This document shows positions 49,234-58,187 of a DNA stretch of 64,000 nucleotides, one piece after another. The first letter of the stretch is position 1. Every line of letters starts with the position of its first letter. The DNA is from Dactylosporangium sp. AC04546 (GTDB lineage Bacteria > Actinomycetota > Actinomycetes > Mycobacteriales > Micromonosporaceae). The stretch spans positions 118,229-182,228 of the forward strand of contig NZ_JAHYSG010000009.1 in the NCBI RefSeq assembly GCF_022095675.1, in the 5' to 3' direction. Below the pieces are notes generated by a model, which had not been told where the DNA came from, did no database searches, and saw only the letters and a list, made by a program, of their open reading frames with translations. The translations under genes were made by a program, and so were the position numbers.

Positions 49234-49962
49234 TCAAGCCGCCGAGCGCGTGGCTGCGGCTGGGCGAGGATCGCCACACTTCGTAGCGTCTTTGGCCGAC
49301 GAGTTTCGCCGGGACCGGCGCACGCTTGTGCTGCCGGCGGTGCGCACTTGCGGCGGATTCGCAGGGCGCCGCGGCGCGTTGCCGTCACCGGGGGGTTGGA
49401 CGGTAGACCAGTTCCTGGGTGGCCCGTCGAGCGTCCGGCTCTCGAGCAGCTCGAGGTCGAAGTCGCCCGCGCCCTTGAGGATCGGGCTGGTGCCGGTTCG
49501 TCCGGAGATGACGGGGAAGATCGTCACCTGTAGGCGGTCGACCAGGCCGGCGGCCATCAAAGCCCAGTTCAGCGACAGGCTGGCCGGCGAGCGCAGCGGT
49601 ACGTCGGACTCCGCCTTGAGGCGCGTGACGATGTCCACGGCGTCACCGGTGACGATGGTCGCGTCCGGCCAGCCGAGGGTGTCCTGCAACGTGGACGAGA
49701 TCACCGTTGCCGGCATCTGCATTGTGCGGACGTTCCACTCGTCGAGCGTGTTGGGATCGATGCCGGAGGACATGATCTGTGCGGTCTCCCGGAAGGTGGT
49801 GGCTCCGAAGACCATGCGTTGCTCGGTGCCGAATATCGCGGCGCGGTGCGCGAGCAGTTCAGGGCCCTGCTTGCTCCAGTAGCCGCCCCAGTCTCCGGGC
49901 TCGGCGTATGAGCCGTAGCCGTCAAGGGTGGAGAAGACGTCCCAGGTGTAGACCGCGGTCAT
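49234..49962 (-). CDS. Dihydrofolate reductase family (RibD C-terminal domain) protein, frameshifted near its end
   Basis: The ATG at 49962 opens a RibD/DHFR-fold protein: AVYTWDVFSTLDGYGSYAEP at residues 3-22, MVFGATTFRETAQIMSSGID, and LMAAGLVDRLQVTIFPVISG. After the segment LLESRTLDG (near 49424) the frame becomes an Arg/Pro-rich tail to 49234 that does not belong to the family. In the neighbouring frame the usual end TQELVYRPTPR follows directly, with a TGA at 49385-49387, so one base appears to be lost near 49419-49425. It is either a recent frameshift or a sequence error. The function of these proteins is mostly unknown; an NADPH reductase is likely. Confidence 0.75.
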   Translation of the reverse strand: MTAVYTWDVFSTLDGYGSYAEPGDWGGYWSKQGPELLAHRAAIFGTEQRMVFGATTFRETAQIMSSGIDPNTLDEWNVRTMQMPATVISSTLQDTLGWPDATIVTGDAVDIVTRLKAESDVPLRSPASLSLNWALMAAGLVDRLQVTIFPVISGRTGTSPILKGAGDFDLELLESRTLDGPPRNWSTVQPPGDGNAPRRPANPPQVRTAGSTSVRRSRRNSSAKDATKCGDPRPAAATRSAA

Positions 49963-50552
49963 GTCAGTTCCCTTCTTGCATCGAGCCACGGACGAGACCG
50001 GCACCGGGCTGGCCCGATCGTTGACCGAGAGGCAGCGACCTGGAGCCAGGAATGAGCCTGCGGCTCGGCGCCTGACGGCTGCCCTCACTCTTGTCTACGA
50101 ACAGCTGCCGCCCCATCCGACACCCCGCCAGGACCTTCTGCATGAGAGACCGCCAACTTGCCGCCGAACCAGTCACGCAACACCCGCTCGTGGCCGCCGT
50201 CGGTGCGCGCGGGCTGGACAGAACGCGTCACAGTGAGTGGCAGGCCTGGTGGGGCCGAGGCCTCCCATCCTGGCCGACGAGCGCGCCTGAGACGCCGATG
50301 GTGACTGCGGCCTTGTCGATGCGTACCAGCAGCAACGTGGGCAGGACCCGGCAGCCGAGGCGGGCCAGGTATGAGCCGTCGGGCAGGCGTTGCGTGATGG
50401 TCCGGCGGCGGTTGGCGTCGCCGCGGACGAGAAGCGACGAGAAGCCGGGCGGCGAGACGGCTTGGTGGCGGGCGCTTCCGGTTGTCCCTTCCTGACGGTA
50501 GCACCCGCCACCAAGTTCGATCTTGGTGAATGTTCGCAGAGTTGCGGTCTTA
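49963..50552. other. 590 bases without a convincing gene
   Basis: Several reading frames are open on both strands, but none has a ribosome site, a domain or consistent family motifs. On the - strand between about 50290 and 50450 one frame gives RLPDGSYLARLG, which recalls a segment of IS4-type transposases, without any other transposase motif around it. It may be a worn insertion-sequence remnant or chance. The first 100 bases hold the leader of the DHFR-family gene. Confidence 0.4.
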
Positions 50553-52487
50553 CTACGCAGCGCCGACCGGCGACGGCAGGAGCTGTACGTCGGCGAGGTT
50601 CACGTACATCATGCGGTAGCCGAACTGGATCTGCGCGTACCAGGTGTTGCCGCGGATCACCGTCCAGTCACCAGGGGACGAGCCGTCGAAGGTCACCGCG
50701 CGGTAGTACTCGCCCTGCACGATATTGCCGACCGCGTACCGCTGGCCCGCCGCAAACGTGTACTGCAGCGGCGTGATCGGCTGGTACGGCACGCCCGCCG
50801 GGTACGCGGACTGCTCCGGGTACGCGCGGCCGTACACCGCAACGGTGTCCCGCCTCGGCACGGCGACCAGGCCCGTCGCCCACTTCGCGGTGGGGGAGGA
50901 GGGCGGGTTGTAGAACCAGCCCTTCTGGCCGAGGTACCAGATCGCCGTCCAGTCGCCCTCCCGGCCCGCGACCGCGTAGGTCTGGCCCGTCGCGACCCGC
51001 GAACCGTGGTCCGACAGTGCCATCGTCGAGGCGGAGCCGTCCGGGCGCAGGCCGACGTCGACGAGCAGCGGGGAGGAGGCCGACGGGGCCGTGTGGAGGA
51101 TCAGCTGCGACGAGCCGTGGTCGGGGCACGCGACCCCGGCCGCGGTGCAGCCGGTGTAGGCGGGGCGGTTCGCGTCGTACGCCGGGTCGATGGTCACCAG
51201 GCCCGTGCGTGCGCTGCCCGTGGTGCGGATCGGGGCGTGCATCAGGTCCAGGTAGTGGTCCCAGTCCCAGTACGGGCCCGGGTCCCAGTGCATGCCGCGC
51301 ACGGTCGACGGCACGGTGCCGGGGACGTTGTCGTGGCCGATGATGTGGTTGCGGTCCAGGGGGATGCCGAGGCGGCCCGCCAGGTAGCGCACCAGTTTCG
51401 CCGACGAGCGGTACATCGCCTCGGTGTACCAGGCGCCCTCGGCGGCGAAGCCCTCGTGCTCGATGCCGACCGAGGTGGCGTTGACGTACCAGTTGCCGGC
51501 GTGCCAGGCGACGTCCTTCGTCTTGACGTGCTGGGCGACGTGGCCGTCGGCGGAGCGGATGGTGTAGTTCCAGCTGACGTACGCCGGGTCCTGCACCAGG
51601 CCGAGCGTGGTGTCGTAGGTGGCCTCGGTGTCGTGGATGACGATGTACTGCACGCGCTGGCGGGCCGGGCGGTCGCTCAGGTCGTGGTTGCCGTAGTCGC
51701 CGTTGCCCAGGTCCTGGTACGGCGCCGGGATCCACTCGCAGGGCAGCTCCGCCGGGCACTCCAGGCCGTCGGGACGCTCGGTGCGCCGCAGGCCGAGGCG
51801 GTCCAGCCACGACGTCTCGGGGCGCACCGACGCCCGGGCAGCGAGGGTGACCCGCTGCCCGTCGTCGGTGACGCGGTCGACGCCCGCGCGCATGGTGGCG
51901 TACACCTCGTCGGCGAACTGCGCGGCCGCGTCGGCGGTGTCGGCGCCGCTGTAGCGGGCCACCGCGCCGTACCAGGCGGCGGGGTCGCTGCCGGCCCCGC
52001 CCGGCGCGCCGAGGTCGCGCTGGTAGGAGGCCAGCAGCGCGGCCCCGCCGCGGATGTTGGCCCGCGCGTCGCCGCGCAGGACCGTCTTGTCGACGCCGGT
52101 CAGCGCCGCCGCCCGGTCGAGGGTCTGCAACGAGGCTGCGGCGAGCGCGGGTGGCGCCGCCGCGGGGCCCGAGATCCTGGCCGCGCGGGCGTCGTCGCCG
52201 CGGGCGTCCTCGGTCGCGGCGGACCGGGCCGGAGCCACCGCCGCCGCGTCGGTCAGGTGCATCGGGCCGAAGCCCGCGCTGGTGCTGGGCAGGCCGCGGT
52301 TGGTGTCCCACCGCGACTCCAGGTAGGACACGGCCAGGAGCACGTCCTGCGGTACACCGGCGGAAGCCGACGCGTCCGCGAAGTCCTGTTGCCGCCCGCC
52401 GGCGGGGGCCGCGGAGGCCGCCGTCCCGGGCACGACCGCGGCGCCGAGCACGACCGCGGCGATCACCGTTGCTGCTCTGGTACGCAT
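50553..52487 (-). CDS. Secreted N-acetylmuramoyl-L-alanine amidase (Amidase_2/PGRP fold) with N- and C-terminal extensions
   Basis: This 644-residue protein starts with a signal peptide (MRTRAATVIAAVVLGAAVVP, cleavage after ASA near 28). Residues 35-220 form a lysozyme-like helical module (VPQDVLLAVSYLESRWDTNR near 41-60). The zinc amidase follows at about 275-430: VIHDTE with ligand His285, NYTIRSADGHVAQHV, and HIIGHDNVPG with His381 and His385. The last 200 residues are repeated SH3-like modules that probably bind the wall. ATG 52487 has GGGAGG upstream. It lies 11 bases after a C39-type peptidase gene, so both are exported together to cleave murein or peptides. Confidence 0.9.
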   Translation of the reverse strand: MRTRAATVIAAVVLGAAVVPGTAASAAPAGGRQQDFADASASAGVPQDVLLAVSYLESRWDTNRGLPSTSAGFGPMHLTDAAAVAPARSAATEDARGDDARAARISGPAAAPPALAAASLQTLDRAAALTGVDKTVLRGDARANIRGGAALLASYQRDLGAPGGAGSDPAAWYGAVARYSGADTADAAAQFADEVYATMRAGVDRVTDDGQRVTLAARASVRPETSWLDRLGLRRTERPDGLECPAELPCEWIPAPYQDLGNGDYGNHDLSDRPARQRVQYIVIHDTEATYDTTLGLVQDPAYVSWNYTIRSADGHVAQHVKTKDVAWHAGNWYVNATSVGIEHEGFAAEGAWYTEAMYRSSAKLVRYLAGRLGIPLDRNHIIGHDNVPGTVPSTVRGMHWDPGPYWDWDHYLDLMHAPIRTTGSARTGLVTIDPAYDANRPAYTGCTAAGVACPDHGSSQLILHTAPSASSPLLVDVGLRPDGSASTMALSDHGSRVATGQTYAVAGREGDWTAIWYLGQKGWFYNPPSSPTAKWATGLVAVPRRDTVAVYGRAYPEQSAYPAGVPYQPITPLQYTFAAGQRYAVGNIVQGEYYRAVTFDGSSPGDWTVIRGNTWYAQIQFGYRMMYVNLADVQLLPSPVGAA

Positions 52488-52498
52488 GATGCCTCCCG

Positions 52499-53827
52499 TT
52501 ACCAGTTGTCGGACCCGGCCACGCGGGGCAGCGGCTTCCACGCGGGCGCGATGATGTACGCGACGCCGCCGCTGCCGCCGGCGACGGAACCGTCGGCGCG
52601 GTGGCGCTTGGTGCGCAGCCACACCTGCTCGAACTCGGTGCGCTTGTAGACATTGCGGACCGCGTCGTTGGAGGACGACGCCGGGTCGTTGACGATGACG
52701 TCACCGGTCGCGGTGAAGCCGACGATGACGAACAGGTGGCCCGAGGTGGAGTAGTTGGCCCCGGTGAGCTCGGAGGCCAGGAACGACTGCGAGGTGACGA
52801 CCGGGATGCCGGCGGCGATGAAGCGCTCCACCTCGTCGAGGGAGTGCAGGCGCGTCACGATGCCGGTGAGCCCGTAGGTGGCGGCGTAGGCGGTGTTGAA
52901 CGGCCAGTTGCCGGCGCCCTCGTAGGTGTAGTCGTAGGTCTGCCGGGCCGCGTGGTCGACCTGCGGGTCGGCGTAGGACGGGTCGACCCAGGCGAGGTCA
53001 GCGGGGGTCGGCTTGTGGCCCCAGTACTCGATCACCATCTCGGTGGAGGTGGGGGAGCACCACGCCTCGCCGCCGCCGTCGTACTCGGGGTACTCGCCGA
53101 TGTGGATGTTCTGGGAGTACCGCGGCACCTTGAGCTCCTTGCCCCAGGCGATGTGCCCGGCGCTCGCCGCGACGGTGAACCGGTCGGGGATGTTGGAGGC
53201 CATCGCGCCGGCCTGCAAAACGCGCGGCGCGGCGTTTGAGCCCGGCGCCCGGTAGAGGGTCAGCCGCAGCCGGTAGTCCTGCAGCAGCACGCCGCGGGTG
53301 ACGTCGTCGATGGAGAACGTGTCGGTCCAGATCGTGGAGTACGGGTCGCCCTGCCCGTCCACCGAGGACCGTTTGACGTCCTGGTCGCCCTCGGCCCAGC
53401 GGCCCATCACGTACCACGGTGTGTGCTCGCCGTTGGTGTAGGAGCCCTGCAGCTCCACCTGCATCCAGGTGCCGGCCGGCACGTCGGCGTTCCAGGACGC
53501 GACGAGCTCGCTGGCGCCGAAGCCGATCGGTTGGGTGGGCGAGGTCCAGGTGGCGTACTCCCAGGTCCGCGTCGTCCCGGTGTGCGGGTCGGTGAACTCG
53601 GTAGTGCCGGCGGCGCGCCCGATGGTCAGGAACGGCCGCAGCCCGGGCACCGCGACGGTGCCGTTCGACTCGCCGGAGCGCCACTGCGGGAAGCTCTGCC
53701 ACCGGTGGAACGTGATCCGCTCGTCGTGCTGGACCGGCGCGGGACGGGCCGTCGCCGCCGAGGCGGGTGCGATGGCTAAGAGGCAGGCGAAGGCCGCCAG
53801 CGAGGCGAGAGCCGGAAGTCGTGCCAC
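52499..53827 (-). CDS. Secreted C39-family cysteine peptidase
   Basis: This 442-residue protein has a signal peptide (MARLPALASLAAFACLLAIA, then PASAATA). Residues 35-230 form beta-rich repeats (HDERITFHRWQSFPQWRSGE near 34-53). The papain-like C39_2 domain follows: nucleophile Cys257 in GEAWCSPTSTEMVIEYW, histidine in STSGHLFVIVGF and Asp/Asn in VNDPAS. There is no transporter part, so it is not a bacteriocin exporter. It is first in a two-gene operon with the amidase. Role in wall turnover or protein processing outside the cell is likely; the substrate is unknown. Confidence 0.88.
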   Translation of the reverse strand: MARLPALASLAAFACLLAIAPASAATARPAPVQHDERITFHRWQSFPQWRSGESNGTVAVPGLRPFLTIGRAAGTTEFTDPHTGTTRTWEYATWTSPTQPIGFGASELVASWNADVPAGTWMQVELQGSYTNGEHTPWYVMGRWAEGDQDVKRSSVDGQGDPYSTIWTDTFSIDDVTRGVLLQDYRLRLTLYRAPGSNAAPRVLQAGAMASNIPDRFTVAASAGHIAWGKELKVPRYSQNIHIGEYPEYDGGGEAWCSPTSTEMVIEYWGHKPTPADLAWVDPSYADPQVDHAARQTYDYTYEGAGNWPFNTAYAATYGLTGIVTRLHSLDEVERFIAAGIPVVTSQSFLASELTGANYSTSGHLFVIVGFTATGDVIVNDPASSSNDAVRNVYKRTEFEQVWLRTKRHRADGSVAGGSGGVAYIIAPAWKPLPRVAGSDNW

Positions 53828-54082
53828 TGCTCCTCCAGGGGAAACTGATGGCGATGGATTGACGGCACGCTATCGCCACCGGCCCCGGATGTCGATACCT
53901 TTCGACGGTTTCATCGACGTGGAAGGTTTTTTACCACCACGACGTCGCGGAGAGCACGGCCCGAAGGCCGGGCGTTGCCGGAGGGGTTGGACTGCGACGG
54001 TCGGGCCCGGTGGAGCAGTGACACCAGGCCCGCGCGATGGGACCGGTAGGTGCCGCAACGGCGCTTCGCCGCTCACCCGGTA

Positions 54083-54518
54083 CTAGGTCAGGCTCAGGTG
54101 GCGTGACTCGGGGATGAGCCTCAGCGCGATCAAGCCGATCAGGAGCCCGCCGACCAGCGCGACGGTCAACCACACGGTCGACGAGGTCTGCGCGATCAGC
54201 CACTCCGCCACGAAGGGTGTCGGTGCACCGCCGATGACGTTGCCGAGCGCGAATATGGTGGCGTGTCCTGAAAGCCGGACCTTCGTCGGGAACGGACATC
54301 GGAAGGGTCAGAATGCCGCCCAGCAGCATGAGACCCCACACTTTGGTGTCGAGCAGCGTGCGGAGGCAGCTGCAACGTCTCGCTGATGGCACCTGCAGAA
54401 CGACGGCAAGCCCGACGACCTCCCGATCGGGCCCGTCCTCGCGCGCCGGAAGGCTTCGTGACCCCGCGATACGCTCGTTAGGGAAGTACTGGCGGCCCAG
54501 CGTGAGTGAAGTGGTCAT
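54083..54518 (-). pseudogene. Remnant of an MHS-type MFS transporter gene
   Basis: From an ATG at 54518 (MTTSLTLGRQYFPNERIAG) one frame runs to LLDTKVWGLMLLGGILTLPM, then loses sense, and a second frame takes over with FPTKVRLSGHATIFALGNVI, GGAPTPFVAEWLIAQTSSTV and a final membrane helix up to the TAG at 54083-54085. These are the last parts of a metabolite:H+ symporter. The total is about 145 codons, a third of a normal carrier, so at least one deletion and one frameshift have occurred. The neighbour on the other strand begins four bases away. Confidence 0.7.
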
Positions 54519-54521
54519 GCG

Positions 54522-56012
54522 TTGTCCTTCTCCGGCGAGCGAAGGTTTCGCACCACCCAGGTACCGAGGAGCGACGAGGCACCGAGGAGCGACATGGCCG
54601 GCGCGTTGGGCAGGCTGAGCCGCCGCGAGCAGCAACACCATCGGGTGGTCGCCGACCGTGAAGTCATCGCGATCAGCCTCGGCCTGGCCGTATCGGCATG
54701 CGTCATCACCCTGGTCGGCTGGTACCGGAGCAGGGCGATGATCCGCAGGGGCGCGGTCATGGCCGACCGGCTCGCCAGCGGTGATCTCGGCGCACGCATG
54801 CCCGAGACCGGCAACGCCGAGATCGGCCGGCTCGGGCGATCGTTCAACATCATGGCCGCCTCGCTCGAACACAGCCACCGCGAGCTGACCCAGTTCGTCG
54901 AGACGCAGACCGCGTTGCGGCGCGTCGCCACGCTGGTCGCTCGAGGTGTCCCGCCGAGCGACGTCATGGCGGCGGTCGCCGAGGAGCTGGCGCGGCTCAT
55001 CGGTACCGACACCTCCCGCATCTTCCGGTACGAGGCCGACGGCACCACGACGGTCGTTGCAGCTTTCGGCAGGCCCGACTCGGAGCTCCCGGTCGGCACG
55101 CAGGTGTCGCTGGAGGGCGGGCCCACCGTCACGGCGCTCGTGCTGCGCACCGGCCGACCCGCCCGGGTGGACAACTTCGATCGCGCGTCCGGTCCACTCG
55201 CCGCATACGCGCGCAGCCACGGGATCCAAGCCGCCGTCGGTGCCCCGATCCACGTCGGTGGCCGCCTCTGGGGAGCCACGACGGCCGCCTCGACGACGGG
55301 CGAGCCGCCACCCCCCGACGCTGAGGCCCGCCTCGCCGAGTGCACCGACCTGATCGGTACCGCCATTGCCAACGCTCAGACCCACGCCGAGCTGATCGCG
55401 TCGCGGGCCCGGGTCGTGCTGGCCACCGATCAGGCGCGCCGGCGGATCGAGCGCGACCTGCACGACGGCGTCCAGCAGCGACTCGTTTCGCTCGGACTGG
55501 ACGTACGTCGCGCCGAGGCCAACGTGCCGCCGGAGCTGGACGAGCTGCGGGGACAGCTGTCCGCTGTCGTGACCGGGCTGACCGGCACGGTGGACGACGT
55601 GCGGGAGATCTCCCGCGGCGTCCACCCGGCGATCCTCACGGAGGGTGGCCTGCGGCTGGCACTCAAGGGGCTGGCCCGCCGTTCCGCTGTACCGGTGGAG
55701 CTCGACCTGCGGCTGCAGCACCGCCTCCCCGAACCCGCCGAGGTCGCGGCGTACTACGTCGTCACCGAGGCACTGGCCAACGCGGCCAAGCATGCGCGCG
55801 CCTCGCTCATCCGCGTGAGCGCCCTCGTCGAGGACGGTTGCCTGTCCGTGTCGGTTCGCGACGACGGCGTCGGTGGCGCCGATCCAGCGCACGGCTCCGG
55901 CCTTGTCGGCCTCACCGACCGGGTCGAAGCACTGGGTGGGACGATGACCGTCGACAGCCCCGCCCAGCAGGGCACACTGCTGCGGATCAGGCTCCCCCTC
56001 GCCGACGCCTAA
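54522..56012 (+). CDS. Orphan NarL-type sensor histidine kinase with HAMP and GAF domains
   Basis: This 496-residue protein has one clear membrane helix (ISLGLAVSACVITLVGWYRS near 50-69), a HAMP linker, a GAF domain (about 125-290), the phosphoacceptor motif RDLHDGVQQRL with His314, and a HATPase domain (NAAKHA near 423, DDGVGG, GSGLVGLTDR). The sensor part before HAMP is missing: only about 48 residues precede the helix, and the N-terminus lies opposite a decayed transporter gene, so the 5-prime end may be truncated. ATG 54594 is an alternative start. No response regulator is adjacent. It is the same kind of kinase as at 21310-23238. Confidence 0.82.
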   Translation: MSFSGERRFRTTQVPRSDEAPRSDMAGALGRLSRREQQHHRVVADREVIAISLGLAVSACVITLVGWYRSRAMIRRGAVMADRLASGDLGARMPETGNAEIGRLGRSFNIMAASLEHSHRELTQFVETQTALRRVATLVARGVPPSDVMAAVAEELARLIGTDTSRIFRYEADGTTTVVAAFGRPDSELPVGTQVSLEGGPTVTALVLRTGRPARVDNFDRASGPLAAYARSHGIQAAVGAPIHVGGRLWGATTAASTTGEPPPPDAEARLAECTDLIGTAIANAQTHAELIASRARVVLATDQARRRIERDLHDGVQQRLVSLGLDVRRAEANVPPELDELRGQLSAVVTGLTGTVDDVREISRGVHPAILTEGGLRLALKGLARRSAVPVELDLRLQHRLPEPAEVAAYYVVTEALANAAKHARASLIRVSALVEDGCLSVSVRDDGVGGADPAHGSGLVGLTDRVEALGGTMTVDSPAQQGTLLRIRLPLADA

Positions 56013-56815
56013 AGGGCCGTTCTGTCGTCGAGGGGCACCGGTACCCGTTGCTGGAGTGCTTCGAAGGGTCGGCTCCTTCGCGGTAGGTGCATGGCGTGCC
56101 GGAGCGCGTCGGTCGTGGCCGCGGGCTGTTCGGCCGGTGGCAGGTGGCCGCAGCCGGCCAGGACGGCAGGGTGCAGGTCCGCGACGGCGGATGGCGGGAC
56201 CACGACATCGAGCTCGCCGGGCAGGACGGCCAGCGGCACGACCGGCTCGCTGCCCCGCAGGTCGAACGCGGCGAGGGCCTCGCAGGCCAGGGCGTAGGAC
56301 TCGGGGTCGGTGTCGGTCAGCGCCCGCAGCAGCGCCGCCGCGGTGCCTGGTTCGCGGCCGGTGAACCCGGGGGCGAACCAGCGTTCGGCTGCACCGGCCA
56401 CCAGCGCCGCGGTTCCGGCCCGCCGGACGAGGGCGGCCCGCTCGTGCCAGGCGTCGCTCGTGCCGATGCGGGGCGCCGAGGCGATTGCGGCGACTCCGGC
56501 GAAGGGCGTCACGCTGGTGGCGAGCTGGAAGCCCACTGCGCCGCCCAGGGAGACGCCGGCGTACCAGATCCGCCGTCCTCCGCTTGCCCAGCCCCGGGCG
56601 AGGCCGGTGATCGCCTTGGCGAGGTCGGCGATGGTGAACGGCGTGCCGGTCGCGGGCGACCTGCCGTGCCCCGGCAGGTCCCAGCCGATCACCTCGACGT
56701 CGGCGGCCAGCAGCGCCGCCGCGCGGCCCCAGAGGGTCTCGACGGAGGTGCCGAGGGACGGTCCGAGCACCAGCAGGTCCTCGCCGGATCCGCCGAACCG
56801 GGTCATGGTGATCAT
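56009..56815 (-). CDS. pcaD: 3-oxoadipate enol-lactonase (PcaD)
   Basis: This 268-residue alpha/beta hydrolase opens 3-oxoadipate enol-lactone in the beta-ketoadipate pathway. PcaD-like marks are LGPSLGTSVETLW near 17-29, WDLPGHGRS near 47-55, the nucleophile elbow GVSLGG near 88-93, the acid region LPGELDVVVPP and the catalytic histidine in CGHLPPAEQP. ATG 56815 overlaps the pcaB stop (ATGA), a common gene fusion or overlap in actinomycetes. The stop overlaps by four bases the stop of the convergent kinase gene. The hydrolase fold is certain; the lactonase assignment rests on pcaB next door. Confidence 0.87.
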   Translation of the reverse strand: MITMTRFGGSGEDLLVLGPSLGTSVETLWGRAAALLAADVEVIGWDLPGHGRSPATGTPFTIADLAKAITGLARGWASGGRRIWYAGVSLGGAVGFQLATSVTPFAGVAAIASAPRIGTSDAWHERAALVRRAGTAALVAGAAERWFAPGFTGREPGTAAALLRALTDTDPESYALACEALAAFDLRGSEPVVPLAVLPGELDVVVPPSAVADLHPAVLAGCGHLPPAEQPAATTDALRHAMHLPRRSRPFEALQQRVPVPLDDRTAL

Positions 56816-58011
56816 GCCGGTAGCGCCGTGGCGGCGTGCCGGGCCAGGGCGCGGTCGACCAGGGTGGTGGCGACGCCGAGATACCCGGTCACGTCGCCGT
56901 CGCCTGGGCCGTCGCGCTCCGCCAGCAGGTCGGCTGCGGCGTCCTGGGCGCGGCGGCGCATGACGTCCGCGTGCACCCGCAGGTCGCGGGTGAGTTCTGC
57001 GGCCTGGTCCGCCGCGGTCGCGGCGAGCAGGAGCAGTGACCGCAGCGTCGGCCACTCGGTGTGCCAGGCGCCGTCGGGCCGCTCGTCGACCGCCTGTGCG
57101 GCTGCGAGGTGGAGCTGGGACGCCAGCAGCGGTGCGCGGGCCGCGGCGCTGCGGATGAGGACGCTCAGCACCGGGTTCTGCTTGTGCGGCATGGTGGAGG
57201 ACCCGCCCCGCCCGGCGACCGGGCCCTCCTGCAGTTCGCCGAACTCGGGCCGGGAGAGCAGTGCGACGTCGGCGGCGATCACGCCGAGCGCGTCGGTGAC
57301 GCTCACCAGCGTGTCGCCGAGGCGTGTGACGGGTGTGCGCCGCGTGTGCCACGGCAGGCCCGGGTCCGCGAGGTCGAGGGATGCGGCGAAGCCGCGGGCC
57401 GTGGTGAGCGGATCAGGCACGGTGGCGGCGAGCAGGGCGAGTGTGCCGGCGGCCCCGCCGCATTGCGCCGGAAGGCCGCCCCGGGTCTCGGTGACGGTGC
57501 TCAGCGCGTCGAGCACGCCGGTCAGCCACTGAGCTGCCTTCAACCCGAACGTGATCGGTACCGCATGCTGGGTGAGGGTCCTGCCGGCCATCGGGGTCTG
57601 ACGGTGCCGGTGGGCGTGGGCCGCGAGTGCGTCGGCGGTGGTCCGCAGGTCGTTGCGCAGCCGGTCCAGAACCCGGGCGGCGAGCAGCATCAACGCCGTG
57701 TCGAGGACGTCCTGGCTGGTGAGCCCGCGATGCACGAGCGCGGCGGCCGTGGGGTCGGGCACCTGGGCCCGCAGCTCGTGAACGAGCGGCACCACCGGGT
57801 TGCCGGCCGCCTCCGCCGCGGCGAGCATGCCGGGCGGCGAAGGGATGGAACGGGCCGCGGCGGCGATGGCGCGAACCTGGTCGGCCGTTGCGACGCCGGC
57901 CCGGCCGAGGGACTGCGCCCACGCCGTCTCCACGGTCAGCATGGCCTGGACCACGGCGTCGTCGTCGACGAGTTCGGCGGCACGGTGGCTGCCCGGTTGG
58001 AGGAGGGTCAC
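56812..58011 (-). CDS. pcaB: 3-carboxy-cis,cis-muconate cycloisomerase (PcaB)
   Basis: This 399-residue fumarase/aspartase-superfamily enzyme closes 3-carboxymuconate to the lactone in protocatechuate breakdown. The superfamily signature is GRGGSSTMPHKQNPV near 264-278, with VHRGLTSQDVLDTALMLLAA and TLTQHAVPITFGLK before it. GTG 58011 is chosen because GGAGGG lies six bases upstream; the open frame reaches 58164 but without homology. The gene is the first of a pcaBD pair. Dioxygenase genes pcaGH and the decarboxylase pcaC are not here. Confidence 0.9.
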   Translation of the reverse strand: MTLLQPGSHRAAELVDDDAVVQAMLTVETAWAQSLGRAGVATADQVRAIAAAARSIPSPPGMLAAAEAAGNPVVPLVHELRAQVPDPTAAALVHRGLTSQDVLDTALMLLAARVLDRLRNDLRTTADALAAHAHRHRQTPMAGRTLTQHAVPITFGLKAAQWLTGVLDALSTVTETRGGLPAQCGGAAGTLALLAATVPDPLTTARGFAASLDLADPGLPWHTRRTPVTRLGDTLVSVTDALGVIAADVALLSRPEFGELQEGPVAGRGGSSTMPHKQNPVLSVLIRSAAARAPLLASQLHLAAAQAVDERPDGAWHTEWPTLRSLLLLAATAADQAAELTRDLRVHADVMRRRAQDAAADLLAERDGPGDGDVTGYLGVATTLVDRALARHAATALPA

Positions 58012-58187
58012 CGGTGCCCTCCGTGCTGGGCAAACGTGAGGAACGTGTGCCGTGCCGGGTTCCCGCGGTCGTGCAGCGCCGCGATCTCGGCGGAGATCTG
58101 CCGCTGCGACGCCAGTCCGGCATCTCGGGAGGTCGGAGTCACGGTGGCGAACCGTACGGAACACCGGCGTGGCGGTCTATGCGTCTG

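Noticed and set aside
50290..50450. RLPDGSYLARLG on the - strand as IS4-type transposase remnant
   Set aside because: Only one short resemblance, no DDE residues, no terminal repeats; kept only as a remark on the gene-free stretch.
50523..52649. 708-codon + strand frame opposite the amidase
   Set aside because: Antisense of a gene with signal peptide, zinc ligands and family motifs; the frame itself has no domain.
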